A DNA stretch of 5,523 nt from JBDHZK01 sp039811865 (GCA_039811865.1 JBDHZK010000156.1:1-5523); one strand, 5' to 3'. Positions 1 to 5,424 are shown, counted from the first letter of the stretch. A program made the numbers and translations. Notes: generated from the sequence alone by a model not told the origin.

Positions 1-675
1 TTGCCCGGCCATCACGCCGACCAGGACGAGCACCTGTGCCGCGGCCGCCTGTAGGGGGCTGCCCCCGCCGAGCAGGACGCCGATGAACGCGCCAGGCAGC
101 GTGACCAGACCGACGGTGCGGGTTTGGTCCAGGGTCGGGAGCAACGCCTCCCCGGCGGCCGGCAGCAAGATCTCGTTCATTGCCTGAGGCCGGGGGAGGC
201 CTAACGCCAAACCAGCCTCGTACGTCCCCTGGTTGGCGCGCAGATCGGCGAACGCGCGGCGTCCGGTGAGCGTGTGCGCCGTCATCATGTTGCCGATGAC
301 GATCCCGGAGAGGGCCACGATGGCGACTCCGCTGAACGGGGCGGCGCCCGACGCGAAGACGATCGTCGTCACGGGTAGGACGCCACTGGCCACAGCGGCC
401 GCGACGTACGGCCAGCACCTCAGCACGCCCGTCCGCTTGGCCGTGGTGAAGACGGCGACGCCGAACATGACGGCCACGACCGCCAGCGACCCCCAGACAT
501 CGGTCAGGGCCCACGACAAGACCAACGCGACGATGGCCAGCTGGACGACGGCGCGCGCGGCAGCCACGGCCAGCTCTCGGCCCGTCCCCAGACGGCCCAT
601 CGCCGCTGCCCCGTAACCCATGGCGACAAGGGCGATCAGGGCAATCGCCAGACCCGGGCCGACGACCACGTTCAT
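1..675 (-). CDS. fetB: FetB/UPF0014-family ABC transporter permease, 3' end cut off by window
   Basis: Reading the minus strand from the ATG at 675 gives 225 uninterrupted codons to the window edge, with no stop. The E. coli FetB (YbbM) protein is about 259 residues, so roughly 30 C-terminal residues lie outside. The protein is very hydrophobic: likely membrane segments are at about residues 5-25, 38-57, 62-78, 90-108 and 113-130, with more near 187-203 and 212-225. Family signatures are visible: GIVIGNMMTAHTL (124-136), a cytoplasmic loop with EAGLALG (153-159), and RTVGLVTLPGAFIGVLLGG (186-204) followed by SPLQA, the most conserved stretch of UPF0014. In E. coli, FetB pairs with the ATPase FetA and is linked to iron homeostasis; the substrate here is inferred from the family only. 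An ATPase partner would be expected beyond the left edge. The gene is divergent from dnaG. The family call is confident, the iron role less so. Confidence 0.88.
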   Translation of the reverse strand, partial: MNVVVGPGLAIALIALVAMGYGAAAMGRLGTGRELAVAAARAVVQLAIVALVLSWALTDVWGSLAVVAVMFGVAVFTTAKRTGVLRCWPYVAAAVASGVLPVTTIVFASGAAPFSGVAIVALSGIVIGNMMTAHTLTGRRAFADLRANQGTYEAGLALGLPRPQAMNEILLPAAGEALLPTLDQTRTVGLVTLPGAFIGVLLGGGSPLQAAAAQVLVLVGVMAGQ

Positions 676-681
676 GACGCA

Positions 682-699
682 CCTCCGCGGGAAACGGTA
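682..699 (-). promoter_or_regulatory. fetB ribosome binding site and weak -10 candidate
   Basis: On the minus strand GGAGG (686 to 682) lies 6 nt before the ATG at 675 and fixes that start. Just upstream, TACCGT (699 to 694) is a possible -10 box. It would give a short leader that barely includes the RBS. No convincing -35 is visible, so the RBS is well supported but the promoter is only a candidate. Confidence 0.55.
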
Positions 700-725
700 G
701 TCCGCCACCCACCCGGCGACGCGCG

Positions 726-731
726 TAGACT
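726..731 (+). promoter_or_regulatory. -10 box for leaderless dnaG transcript
   Basis: TAGACT fits the actinobacterial -10 pattern TANNNT and is followed by exactly 7 nt and then the dnaG ATG at 739. Transcription would therefore begin at or next to the start codon. No Shine-Dalgarno sequence precedes the ATG, which supports a leaderless mRNA. No clear -35 is visible. The 63-bp gap is shared with the divergent fetB. Confidence 0.6.
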
Positions 732-738
732 CCCCGCC

Positions 739-2586
739 ATGGCTGGCCGGATCGTCGAGGAGGACGTGGCCACCGTCCGTGAGCGGGCGCGGATCGAGGA
801 CATCGTGTCGGCCACCGTGCACCTGCGCAACGCCGGCAGCGGCACGATGAAGGGGCTTTGCCCTTTCCACGACGAGAAGACGCCGTCGTTCCAGGTGACA
901 CCAGCCCGCGGCTTCTACTACTGCTTCGGCTGCGGCGAGGGCGGCGACGTCATCACGTTCGTCCAAAAGCTCAACAACCTGTCGTTCGTTGAGGCCGTGG
1001 AGTTCCTGGCGGACAAGACCGGTGTGCAGTTGCGCTACACCGACGAGTCCGGGCCGAAGACCGAGCCGGGACTGCGCATCCGGGTCCTGGACGCAAACGC
1101 CGCCGCCGCCGAGTTCTTCGCGCAGCAGTTGGCCGGTCAGGACGCCCTGGTCGCGCGGCAGTTCCTGGCGTCGCGTGGCTTCGACCGGGCGGCGGCCGTC
1201 CGGTTCGGGCTGGGTTACGCGCCCCGCGGCGGCCAAGAATTGAAGCGCCACCTCAGGTCGGCCGGCTACACCGATTCTGAACTGATCAAGGCGGGCCTGA
1301 TCCGCGAGGGTGGCAGCGACTTCTTCCGAGGACGGCTGCTTTGGCCGATCCGGGACGCGGGTAAGTCGGTCTTGGGGTTCGGAGCCCGCCGTCTGTACGA
1401 GGACGACCGGATGCCGGCCAAGTACCTGAACACGCCGGAGACCATGGTCTACAAGAAGTCGAACGTGCTTTACGGCCTGGACCTCGCCCGATCGCCGATC
1501 GGGAAGAAGAGCCAGGCGGTCGTCGTCGAGGGCTATACCGATGTCATGGCAGCGCACATCGCCGGTGTCGACACGGCCGTGGCGTCCTGCGGCACTGCAT
1601 TCGGCGACGAGCACGCGCGCCTGCTGCAACGTCTCATGGGCAACCACGACGCCTTCCACGGGGAGGTGATCTTCACCTTTGACGGGGACGCCGCCGGCCA
1701 GGCCGCCGCGCTCAAGGTCTTCAACGGAGACCAGAACTTCATCACCCAGACCTACGTGGCCGTAGAACCTACCGGGCTCGATCCCTGCGACCTGCGCATC
1801 CAGCACGGCGACGCGGCCGTCCGCGAGCTGGTCGGGCGCCGCGAGCCCCTCTACCGCTTCGTCATGCGCAATGTGGTCGGGCAGTTCGACCTCGACCGCG
1901 CGGACGGTCGCCTGGCCGCCCTGCGCGCGGCGGCGCCGCTGGTCGGCAGTATTCGCGACGCGTCGCTGGTCGGCGGCTATGTCCGCGAGCTGTCGGGAAT
2001 GGTCGGCATGGACGTCGAAGAGGTCCGTCAGGAGGTAGCGAAGGCGGCCCGGACGAAGGGGTCGCGGCCGACGCCGGTGGTCGAGCGGCCAGACGATGAC
2101 CAACTGCCGATGATCGTGTTCCCGGCGGCCAACGATCGCCGGCTGGCCGTCGAGCGCGGCAGCCTGATGCTGATGCTGCAGGCGCCGCGCCTGTTTGTGG
2201 CGTGGAACGACGTCACGCCGGACGACTTCACCCACCCCGCGTACCGGGGTGTCTTCGAGGCCGTACTGGCGTCCGGAGACGCTGCGGGGGACGACTGGGT
2301 GCAGGCCGTCCGCGGTGCCGCGACGGACGCGACGGTCGAGCAGCTGACCATCTCGCTGGCCGTTCAACCGCTCCTGCGGGAGCCGACCATTCTCTACGCC
2401 GCCCAGTACACCTCGCGCCTGCGGCTGTTGACGGTGATGCGCCAGATCGCCAGCCTGAAGTCGAAGCTGCAGCGCACCAACCCCGTCGAGAACAACGATG
2501 CGCATCGCCAGATGTTTGCCACGCTCCTCGAACTCGAGCAGCGCCGCGCCCGCCTCCAGGAACTCAGCCAGGGGCTTGCGGATTAA
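739..2586 (+). CDS. dnaG: DNA primase DnaG
   Basis: This is the bacterial replicative primase, which makes the short RNA primers for lagging-strand synthesis at the fork, recruited by the DnaB helicase. The 615-residue length is normal. The N-terminal CHC2-type zinc finger has C41, H44, C62 and C65 (CPFH and CFGC). The RNA polymerase core follows, with FFRGRLLWPIRD (195-206) and YLNTPET (229-235). The TOPRIM domain holds the catalytic glutamate E264 in VEGYTDVM, the metal-binding pair D315 and D317 in FTFDGDAAGQ, and further acidic residues D348 and D351 in LDPCDL. From about residue 465 the C-terminal DnaB-binding region is recognisable (VERGSLMLMLQ, then FTHPAYRGVFEAV at 497-509) and ends in a charged helical tail. 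The ATG at 739 is chosen because MAGRI is the usual N-terminus of actinobacterial DnaG and a -10 box sits 7 nt upstream. All key residues are present, so it should be functional. Confidence 0.97.
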   Translation: MAGRIVEEDVATVRERARIEDIVSATVHLRNAGSGTMKGLCPFHDEKTPSFQVTPARGFYYCFGCGEGGDVITFVQKLNNLSFVEAVEFLADKTGVQLRYTDESGPKTEPGLRIRVLDANAAAAEFFAQQLAGQDALVARQFLASRGFDRAAAVRFGLGYAPRGGQELKRHLRSAGYTDSELIKAGLIREGGSDFFRGRLLWPIRDAGKSVLGFGARRLYEDDRMPAKYLNTPETMVYKKSNVLYGLDLARSPIGKKSQAVVVEGYTDVMAAHIAGVDTAVASCGTAFGDEHARLLQRLMGNHDAFHGEVIFTFDGDAAGQAAALKVFNGDQNFITQTYVAVEPTGLDPCDLRIQHGDAAVRELVGRREPLYRFVMRNVVGQFDLDRADGRLAALRAAAPLVGSIRDASLVGGYVRELSGMVGMDVEEVRQEVAKAARTKGSRPTPVVERPDDDQLPMIVFPAANDRRLAVERGSLMLMLQAPRLFVAWNDVTPDDFTHPAYRGVFEAVLASGDAAGDDWVQAVRGAATDATVEQLTISLAVQPLLREPTILYAAQYTSRLRLLTVMRQIASLKSKLQRTNPVENNDAHRQMFATLLELEQRRARLQELSQGLAD

Positions 2587-2624
2587 CCCGCGGACGTCCC
2601 ATCTCACCTAGCGGCGGCCAGATG

Positions 2625-2657
2625 GCCAGGTCGCGCTCCGGATCAGCGCGACCCGGC
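2625..2657 (+). terminator. Strong hairpin after dnaG, probable terminator without U-tract
   Basis: GGTCGCGCT (2629-2637) and AGCGCGACC (2645-2653) form a perfect 9-bp stem around the 7-nt loop CCGGATC. Beyond one A/C mismatch, three more G-C pairs (2625-2627 with 2655-2657) extend it. It begins 38 nt after the dnaG stop codon. There is no T-run after it, which is common for actinobacterial terminators. Its position suggests that dnaG and the sigma gene are separate units. A regulatory or mRNA-processing hairpin is the alternative. Confidence 0.6.
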
Positions 2658-2666
2658 TCTGGAGCA

Positions 2667-2684
2667 GAGAAACTCATTGCGGGT
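2667..2684 (+). repeat. Intergenic 18-bp repeat, copy 1
   Basis: GAGAAACTCATTGCGGGT matches the copy at 3763-3780 at 16 of 18 positions. It lies in the gap between dnaG and the sigma gene, just after the dnaG hairpin. It contains GAG-AAA-CTC, and ACTC with GGGT 5 nt apart, which can pair only with a G-U wobble. Function is unknown; an operator or a conserved promoter-region element is possible. Confidence 0.5.
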
Positions 2685-2738
2685 GCGAGGCCACCCCGGC
2701 GGGATCGGTTGCCCGTCCGCTCCCGATGACTAGGCGAA

Positions 2739-2813
2739 CAGGCCGTGTTGTCCGAGTGTTGCTCCACAGATGTGGCCTGAGCGTGACCATTTCGCCAGCG
2801 CCGTGGCGATGGT
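2739..2813 (+). promoter_or_regulatory. Upstream region of the sigma gene: inverted repeat and weak promoter
   Basis: This is the second half of the 233-bp gap after dnaG. CAGGCC (2739-2744) and GGCCTG (2774-2779) form a 6-bp inverted repeat 29 nt apart. GATGGT (2808-2813) is a weak -10 candidate ending 6 nt before the ATG at 2820, which would give a leaderless transcript; GTGACC (2783-2788) is a poor -35 candidate at 19 nt. No Shine-Dalgarno sequence is present. None of these elements is strong. Confidence 0.3.
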
Positions 2814-2819
2814 CATTAC

Positions 2820-3650
2820 ATGACTGCATTCGTCGCCCGGCACCTGTTGACCCACGAAGAAGAGCGGATGCTCGCGCGCGCCGTAGAGGCGGGCGTCCTT
2901 GCCGAGGAACTACTCAAGGGCAAGGTGACGGACGACCGCCTGGTCCAGTTGGCCGGAGCGGGGCGGGCGGCTCACGAGCGGTTGGTGCTGTCCAATGTCG
3001 GTCTGGTGTACCAGTTCGCCACCCAAGCCGCGCGTCGGTTGGGGCTGCCACTGGACGAGTTGGTGCAGGAGGGCATGGTCGGCCTGCTGGAGGCGGTTCG
3101 GCGCTACGAGTACCGGCGGGAGTGGCGTTTCTCGACGATCGCGGCGCACTGGATCCGGCGACGCATCCGGGAGGCATCGGCTTCGCGCTGCGGGCAGCTC
3201 GAGCTGGGGGCGTCCCCGGCCAAGCGGTTGCATCGGGTTCGTCAGGTGGCCGTGCGGCTGGAGGAACGCTTGGGACGACCGGCCCCGCTTGCCGAAGTGG
3301 CCGCCGAGGCGGGAGTCAGCGAACGCGCGGTCGGCCTGTTGTTGGGCTACCGGTCTCCCGGCCCGCTGGAGGGAGCCGACGGGCGCCCACTGGACGTCGC
3401 CGAGCGGTCAGACTTTCAGCCGCACGATGCCGCCTACAGCCAGGCACGGTCGTTGCTGGGGGCGCTGCGTGGGAGGCGGCGGCAGGTCCTCGCCATGCGA
3501 TATGGGCTGGGTGCCGATGAGCCGATGACCCCTGCTGAGGTCGCGCTGGCGCTGGGGATCAGTGCCAGCACCGTGCGGCGCGTCGAACTCGCCGCGCTCG
3601 ACGAACTACGTTCCCTCGCGCGGGCCCAGGCAAACGACTTCGCGGCGTAG
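2820..3650 (+). CDS. Sigma-70 family RNA polymerase sigma factor, divergent, non-primary
   Basis: The protein has 276 residues. A short region-1.2-like start (LLTHEEERMLARAVEAG, 9-25) precedes region 2 (about 53-122), which contains the core-binding helix DELVQEGMVGLLEAV (79-93) and RFSTIAAHWIRRRI (103-116). Region 3 is about 135-175 (LEERLGRPAPLAEVAAEAGV). Region 4 is about 210-268, with TPAEVALALGISASTVRRVE as the helix-turn-helix. Region 1.1 is absent. The presence of region 3 excludes an ECF sigma factor. Residues that contact the -10 and -35 DNA in primary sigma factors are changed, so this is probably an alternative sigma factor with its own promoter set; the target genes cannot be read from the sequence. 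The ATG at 2820 is the first start codon after an in-frame TGA at 2784, so the N-terminus is secure. No anti-sigma gene is adjacent. Placement after dnaG recalls the dnaG-rpoD order, but a 233-bp gap with a hairpin separates them. Confidence 0.88.
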   Translation: MTAFVARHLLTHEEERMLARAVEAGVLAEELLKGKVTDDRLVQLAGAGRAAHERLVLSNVGLVYQFATQAARRLGLPLDELVQEGMVGLLEAVRRYEYRREWRFSTIAAHWIRRRIREASASRCGQLELGASPAKRLHRVRQVAVRLEERLGRPAPLAEVAAEAGVSERAVGLLLGYRSPGPLEGADGRPLDVAERSDFQPHDAAYSQARSLLGALRGRRRQVLAMRYGLGADEPMTPAEVALALGISASTVRRVELAALDELRSLARAQANDFAA

Positions 3651-3668
3651 TGGAAAGGAACGCGGTCC

Positions 3669-3690
3669 GGGCGCCATGCTGGCGGGGCCC
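3669..3690 (+). terminator. Imperfect GC-rich hairpin after the sigma gene
   Basis: GGGCGCC and a downstream GGC...GCCC can pair around the loop ATGCT, with a bulge of three G residues. It starts 18 nt after the sigma-gene stop codon and has no T-run. The surrounding stretch is so GC-rich that chance pairing is likely, so this is a weak terminator candidate. Confidence 0.25.
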
Positions 3691-3752
3691 GCCGGCCAAC
3701 GGATCGGGTCGGCCGCCACCGTAGGTGACCACGGAAGACGGTTGAGATTATC

Positions 3753-3758
3753 TAGTAT
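3753..3758 (+). promoter_or_regulatory. -10 box of the hydrolase gene
   Basis: TAGTAT is a good -10 hexamer inside the most AT-rich patch of the window (about 3741-3773), ahead of a gene that has its own RBS. Transcription would start near 3765, inside repeat copy 2, leaving a leader of about 45 nt. No good -35 lies at the right distance; TTGAGA at 3742-3747 is too close. TTGAG (3742-3746) and CTCAA (3769-3773) flank the -10 as an inverted repeat, a layout that would suit a repressor. Confidence 0.5.
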
Positions 3759-3762
3759 GCGT

Positions 3763-3780
3763 GAGAAACTCAATGCGAGT
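3763..3780 (+). repeat. Intergenic 18-bp repeat, copy 2
   Basis: GAGAAACTCAATGCGAGT differs from the copy at 2667-2684 at two positions. This copy contains two small inverted repeats: TGAG-AAA-CTCA (starting one base earlier, at 3762) and ACTC-AATGC-GAGT. It overlaps the predicted transcription start of the hydrolase gene, so it could be an operator or a 5'-leader element. Confidence 0.5.
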
Positions 3781-3796
3781 CGGCCGGGTGGCGGGC

Positions 3797-3801
3797 AGGA
3801 G
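3797..3801 (+). promoter_or_regulatory. RBS of the hydrolase gene
   Basis: AGGAG lies 8 nt before the GTG at 3810. A second site, GAGGA (3803-3807), lies 8 nt before the ATG at 3816. The start is therefore either 3810 or 3816, a difference of only two residues; the first has the slightly better RBS. Confidence 0.55.
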
Positions 3802-3809
3802 CGAGGATC

Positions 3810-4709
3810 GTGGCGATGACTGGAATGGTTGATCACACTCAGACCCGGCCCGATTGGGTCGATGACGAGTTCTTCCCGTTCGAGAGCCGGTTCGTCGAGA
3901 TCGACGGCAACCGCATTCACTACATCGACGAAGGTTCCGGGCCGACGCTGCTGTTCCTGCATGGCAACCCGACCTGGGCGTTCCTGTGGCGCGAGGTGAT
4001 CCCGCTGCTCTGCAACCGGTTTCGTTGTATCGCCATCGACTACCCGGGCTTCGGGCTGTCGAGCGCGAGGGCCGGCTATGGCTATCTGCCGCGGGAGCAC
4101 GCCGAGGTTGTTGCCGGGTTTGTGGACGCACTCGACATCTCGGGCGTGACGTTGGTGGGTCAGGACTGGGGCGGGATGATCGGTCTCGCCTGTGCCGAGC
4201 GCCGACCGGGCGCCTTCGAGCGCCTGGTCCTGGCAAACACGTGGGCTTGGCCCGTGAACGGGATTCCCCATTTCGAGTGGTTCGGGCGCGTCGTCGGCGG
4301 GCGCCCGTTCGGCTACCTCGTCAGGCGGGCCAATGTGCTGGTCACCTGGTTCCTGCCCGCCGGCCACAAACGGCGGAAACTCGCGAAGACGGAGATGGAT
4401 CACTACCGCCGGGCGCTCGGCACCCCCGATAGACGGCAGGCGTCAGCGATCCTGCCCAGGAGCGTCCTGTCCGAGAGCCGCTTCTTTGCCGAGGTCGAGG
4501 CGGGTCTTCCCAAGCTCGCGCACCTGCCAACGCTGATCGTCTGGGGTGACGCCGACATCGCTTTCCGACCCCAGGAACTCCACCGACTGCAGCGAAGCTT
4601 CCCCAACCACACGACGGTCGTGCTCGCCGGCGCCGGCCTGTACACCGAGTCGGACGCCCCGCAGGAGTTCGCGGCGGCCTTCCTCGACTGGGTGGACTCC
4701 GGGCACTGA
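3810..4709 (+). CDS. Haloalkane dehalogenase-like alpha/beta hydrolase lacking the catalytic histidine
   Basis: This 299-residue cytoplasmic alpha/beta hydrolase has the normal length for haloalkane dehalogenases, which cleave carbon-halogen bonds through a covalent aspartyl-alkyl ester. The opening (FFPFESRFVEIDGNRIHYIDEG, split here as FFPFESRFVEI at 21-31 and NRIHYIDEG at 34-42) resembles subfamily III. HGNPTWAFLWR (51-61) gives the oxyanion loop and N53, a halide-binding position. GQDWGG (117-122) is the nucleophile elbow with D119 and the halide-binding W120. NTWAW (143-147) is also typical. WGDADIAF (245-252) places D249 at the catalytic-acid position. The catalytic histidine expected in AGHFLQEDAP is replaced: the protein reads AGLYTESDAP at 275-284, with L277 (codon CTG, 4638-4640). 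If the nucleophile still reacts, the ester could not be hydrolysed in the usual way. The enzyme may be inactive, use another base, or have a binding role. It is the only gene in its apparent unit besides the next ORF, 45 nt downstream. Confidence 0.85.
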   Translation: MAMTGMVDHTQTRPDWVDDEFFPFESRFVEIDGNRIHYIDEGSGPTLLFLHGNPTWAFLWREVIPLLCNRFRCIAIDYPGFGLSSARAGYGYLPREHAEVVAGFVDALDISGVTLVGQDWGGMIGLACAERRPGAFERLVLANTWAWPVNGIPHFEWFGRVVGGRPFGYLVRRANVLVTWFLPAGHKRRKLAKTEMDHYRRALGTPDRRQASAILPRSVLSESRFFAEVEAGLPKLAHLPTLIVWGDADIAFRPQELHRLQRSFPNHTTVVLAGAGLYTESDAPQEFAAAFLDWVDSGH

Positions 4710-4710
4710 G

Positions 4711-4741
4711 CCGGGGCGCTGTCCGGTTGCGCGCCAGCCGG
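4711..4741 (+). terminator. Bulged hairpin after the hydrolase gene
   Basis: CCGG (4711-4714) pairs with CCGG (4738-4741) and GGCGC (4715-4719) with GCGCC (4731-4735), with a 2-nt bulge and an 11-nt loop. It starts right after the stop codon and has no T-run. It ends 13 nt before the next start codon, so it is a possible terminator, but in such GC-rich sequence chance is a real alternative. Confidence 0.35.
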
Positions 4742-4742
4742 G

Positions 4743-4748
4743 CAGGAT
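4743..4748 (+). promoter_or_regulatory. Possible -10 box of a leaderless transcript for the 171-aa gene
   Basis: CAGGAT is an acceptable actinobacterial -10 and is followed by 6 nt and the GTG at 4755. No Shine-Dalgarno sequence precedes that GTG. The gene may therefore be transcribed separately and leaderless, or be translated on a transcript that comes from the hydrolase gene. No -35 is visible. Confidence 0.4.
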
Positions 4749-4754
4749 TGGGCC

Positions 4755-5270
4755 GTGGCGATCTTCATCCGCAAGGCGGTCCCCAGGGCCCAGCTCGATG
4801 GCCTGAAGGCACAGGTGGGCGGGCGGCCCCGCGTGCTTGCTTGGGCGCGCGGCGCGGACGGTCTCGTCGCTGGCCTGATCGACCGGCTCGCCTGGCAGTT
4901 CGAAGGGGAGTGGGCCTGGTTGGGCTGGGACGAACTCGAGGCCGGCGGGTGGGACGCCGATACGTCCACGCTGCGCTGGCGCGCTTTCGACGGTCCGTCG
5001 CAGGAGGCGGTGCTCGAGGACCCCGGGCGCCTTCCCGAACTGTTCCGCGAGCGCTACGAGGCGAGCGTGGCGGTGCGTAGGGCGGTCGACCTGGAGGGTG
5101 TCCGGGAGCCGGTCACCATTTCGGGACGCCGCCCGCTCGGCCCATCCTCGGACGTCCGGATGACCTGGCGTACCTCGCCTGCCCTGGACGACCCAGGGTT
5201 GCCGGACGCGGCCCGCCGTCGCCTGGCCGCTGAGCTCGCTCGCACCAAGGCGGAGTTCGACCCGGCGTGA
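4755..5270 (+). CDS. Conserved actinobacterial hypothetical protein
   Basis: I do not recognise a named function. The 171-residue protein has no signal peptide or membrane segment and is rich in tryptophan (W30, W47, W53, W55, W58, W66, W75, W138). The layout, RVLAWARG (26-33), then WAWLGWDELEAGGWDADT (53-70), then LRWRAF (73-78), suggests a beta-rich first half, reminiscent of actinobacterial hypothetical proteins with a PH-like fold. The second half has LPELFRERYEASVAVRRAV (93-111), a short beta stretch (REPVTISGRR, 117-126), MTWRTSPALDDPGL (136-149) and a C-terminal helix. I recall similar proteins of about this size in other actinobacteria, but this is from memory. The GTG at 4755 is the only plausible start upstream of the conserved part. 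It may share a transcript with the hydrolase or have its own leaderless promoter. The coding frame is well supported by composition and lack of any better alternative. Confidence 0.75.
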   Translation: MAIFIRKAVPRAQLDGLKAQVGGRPRVLAWARGADGLVAGLIDRLAWQFEGEWAWLGWDELEAGGWDADTSTLRWRAFDGPSQEAVLEDPGRLPELFRERYEASVAVRRAVDLEGVREPVTISGRRPLGPSSDVRMTWRTSPALDDPGLPDAARRRLAAELARTKAEFDPA

Positions 5271-5301
5271 GCGGCGGGTACCGGCGGGTGGCGTCCCCGG
5301 A

Positions 5302-5332
5302 TTGGGCCAACCCGCTGCCAACCTGGTAACGT
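5302..5332 (+). promoter_or_regulatory. Promoter candidate for the tRNA pair
   Basis: TTGGGC (5302-5307) and TAACGT (5327-5332) are 19 nt apart and would start transcription near 5339, about 13 nt before tRNA-Asn. A 7-bp direct repeat, GCCAACC, occurs at 5306-5312 and 5317-5323, 11 bp apart, between the two boxes. The -10 is reasonable; the spacing is long. Confidence 0.45.
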
Positions 5333-5351
5333 TCGTGATCGCGCTCAGCGA

Positions 5352-5424
5352 TCCCCTGTAGCTCAATTGGCAGAGCATCTGACTGTTAATCAGAGGGTTC
5401 CTGGTTCGAGTCCAGGCGGGGGAG
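5352..5424 (+). tRNA. tRNA-Asn (GTT)
   Basis: A complete cloverleaf folds. The acceptor TCCCCTG (5352-5358) pairs with CGGGGGA (5417-5423), with one T-G wobble. The D stem is GCTC/GAGC, the anticodon stem TCTGA/TCAGA, and the loop CTGTTAA carries anticodon GTT at 5385-5387. The T stem is CCTGG/CCAGG around TTCGAGT. The discriminator is G at 5424, as expected for asparagine. CCA is not encoded. Confidence 0.97.

Noticed and set aside
233..616. 127-aa open frame on the plus strand
   Set aside because: It is antisense to the permease gene, whose translation matches a known family. The plus-strand product is low-complexity Ala/Thr/Pro-rich with no recognisable domain.
1786..1794. Cysteine in the DnaG acidic motif LDPCDL
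   Set aside because: The acidic residues D348 and D351 around it are kept, and this middle position varies in primases, so it does not suggest loss of function.
2726..3520. 264-aa open frame on the plus strand overlapping the sigma gene
   Set aside because: The product is rich in Arg, Gly and Pro, typical of an out-of-frame shadow in GC-rich DNA, and the overlapping frame encodes clear sigma-70 regions.
3606..4403. 265-aa open frame on the minus strand opposite the hydrolase gene
   Set aside because: No domain is recognisable, and the opposite strand carries all the conserved dehalogenase motifs.
4707..4757. The hydrolase and the 171-aa protein are in the same frame, separated by one TGA and 15 open codons
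   Set aside because: Readthrough or a split fusion was considered. The hydrolase ends at the normal length for its family and the downstream gene has its own start and possible -10, so sharing a frame is best taken as a one-in-three coincidence.
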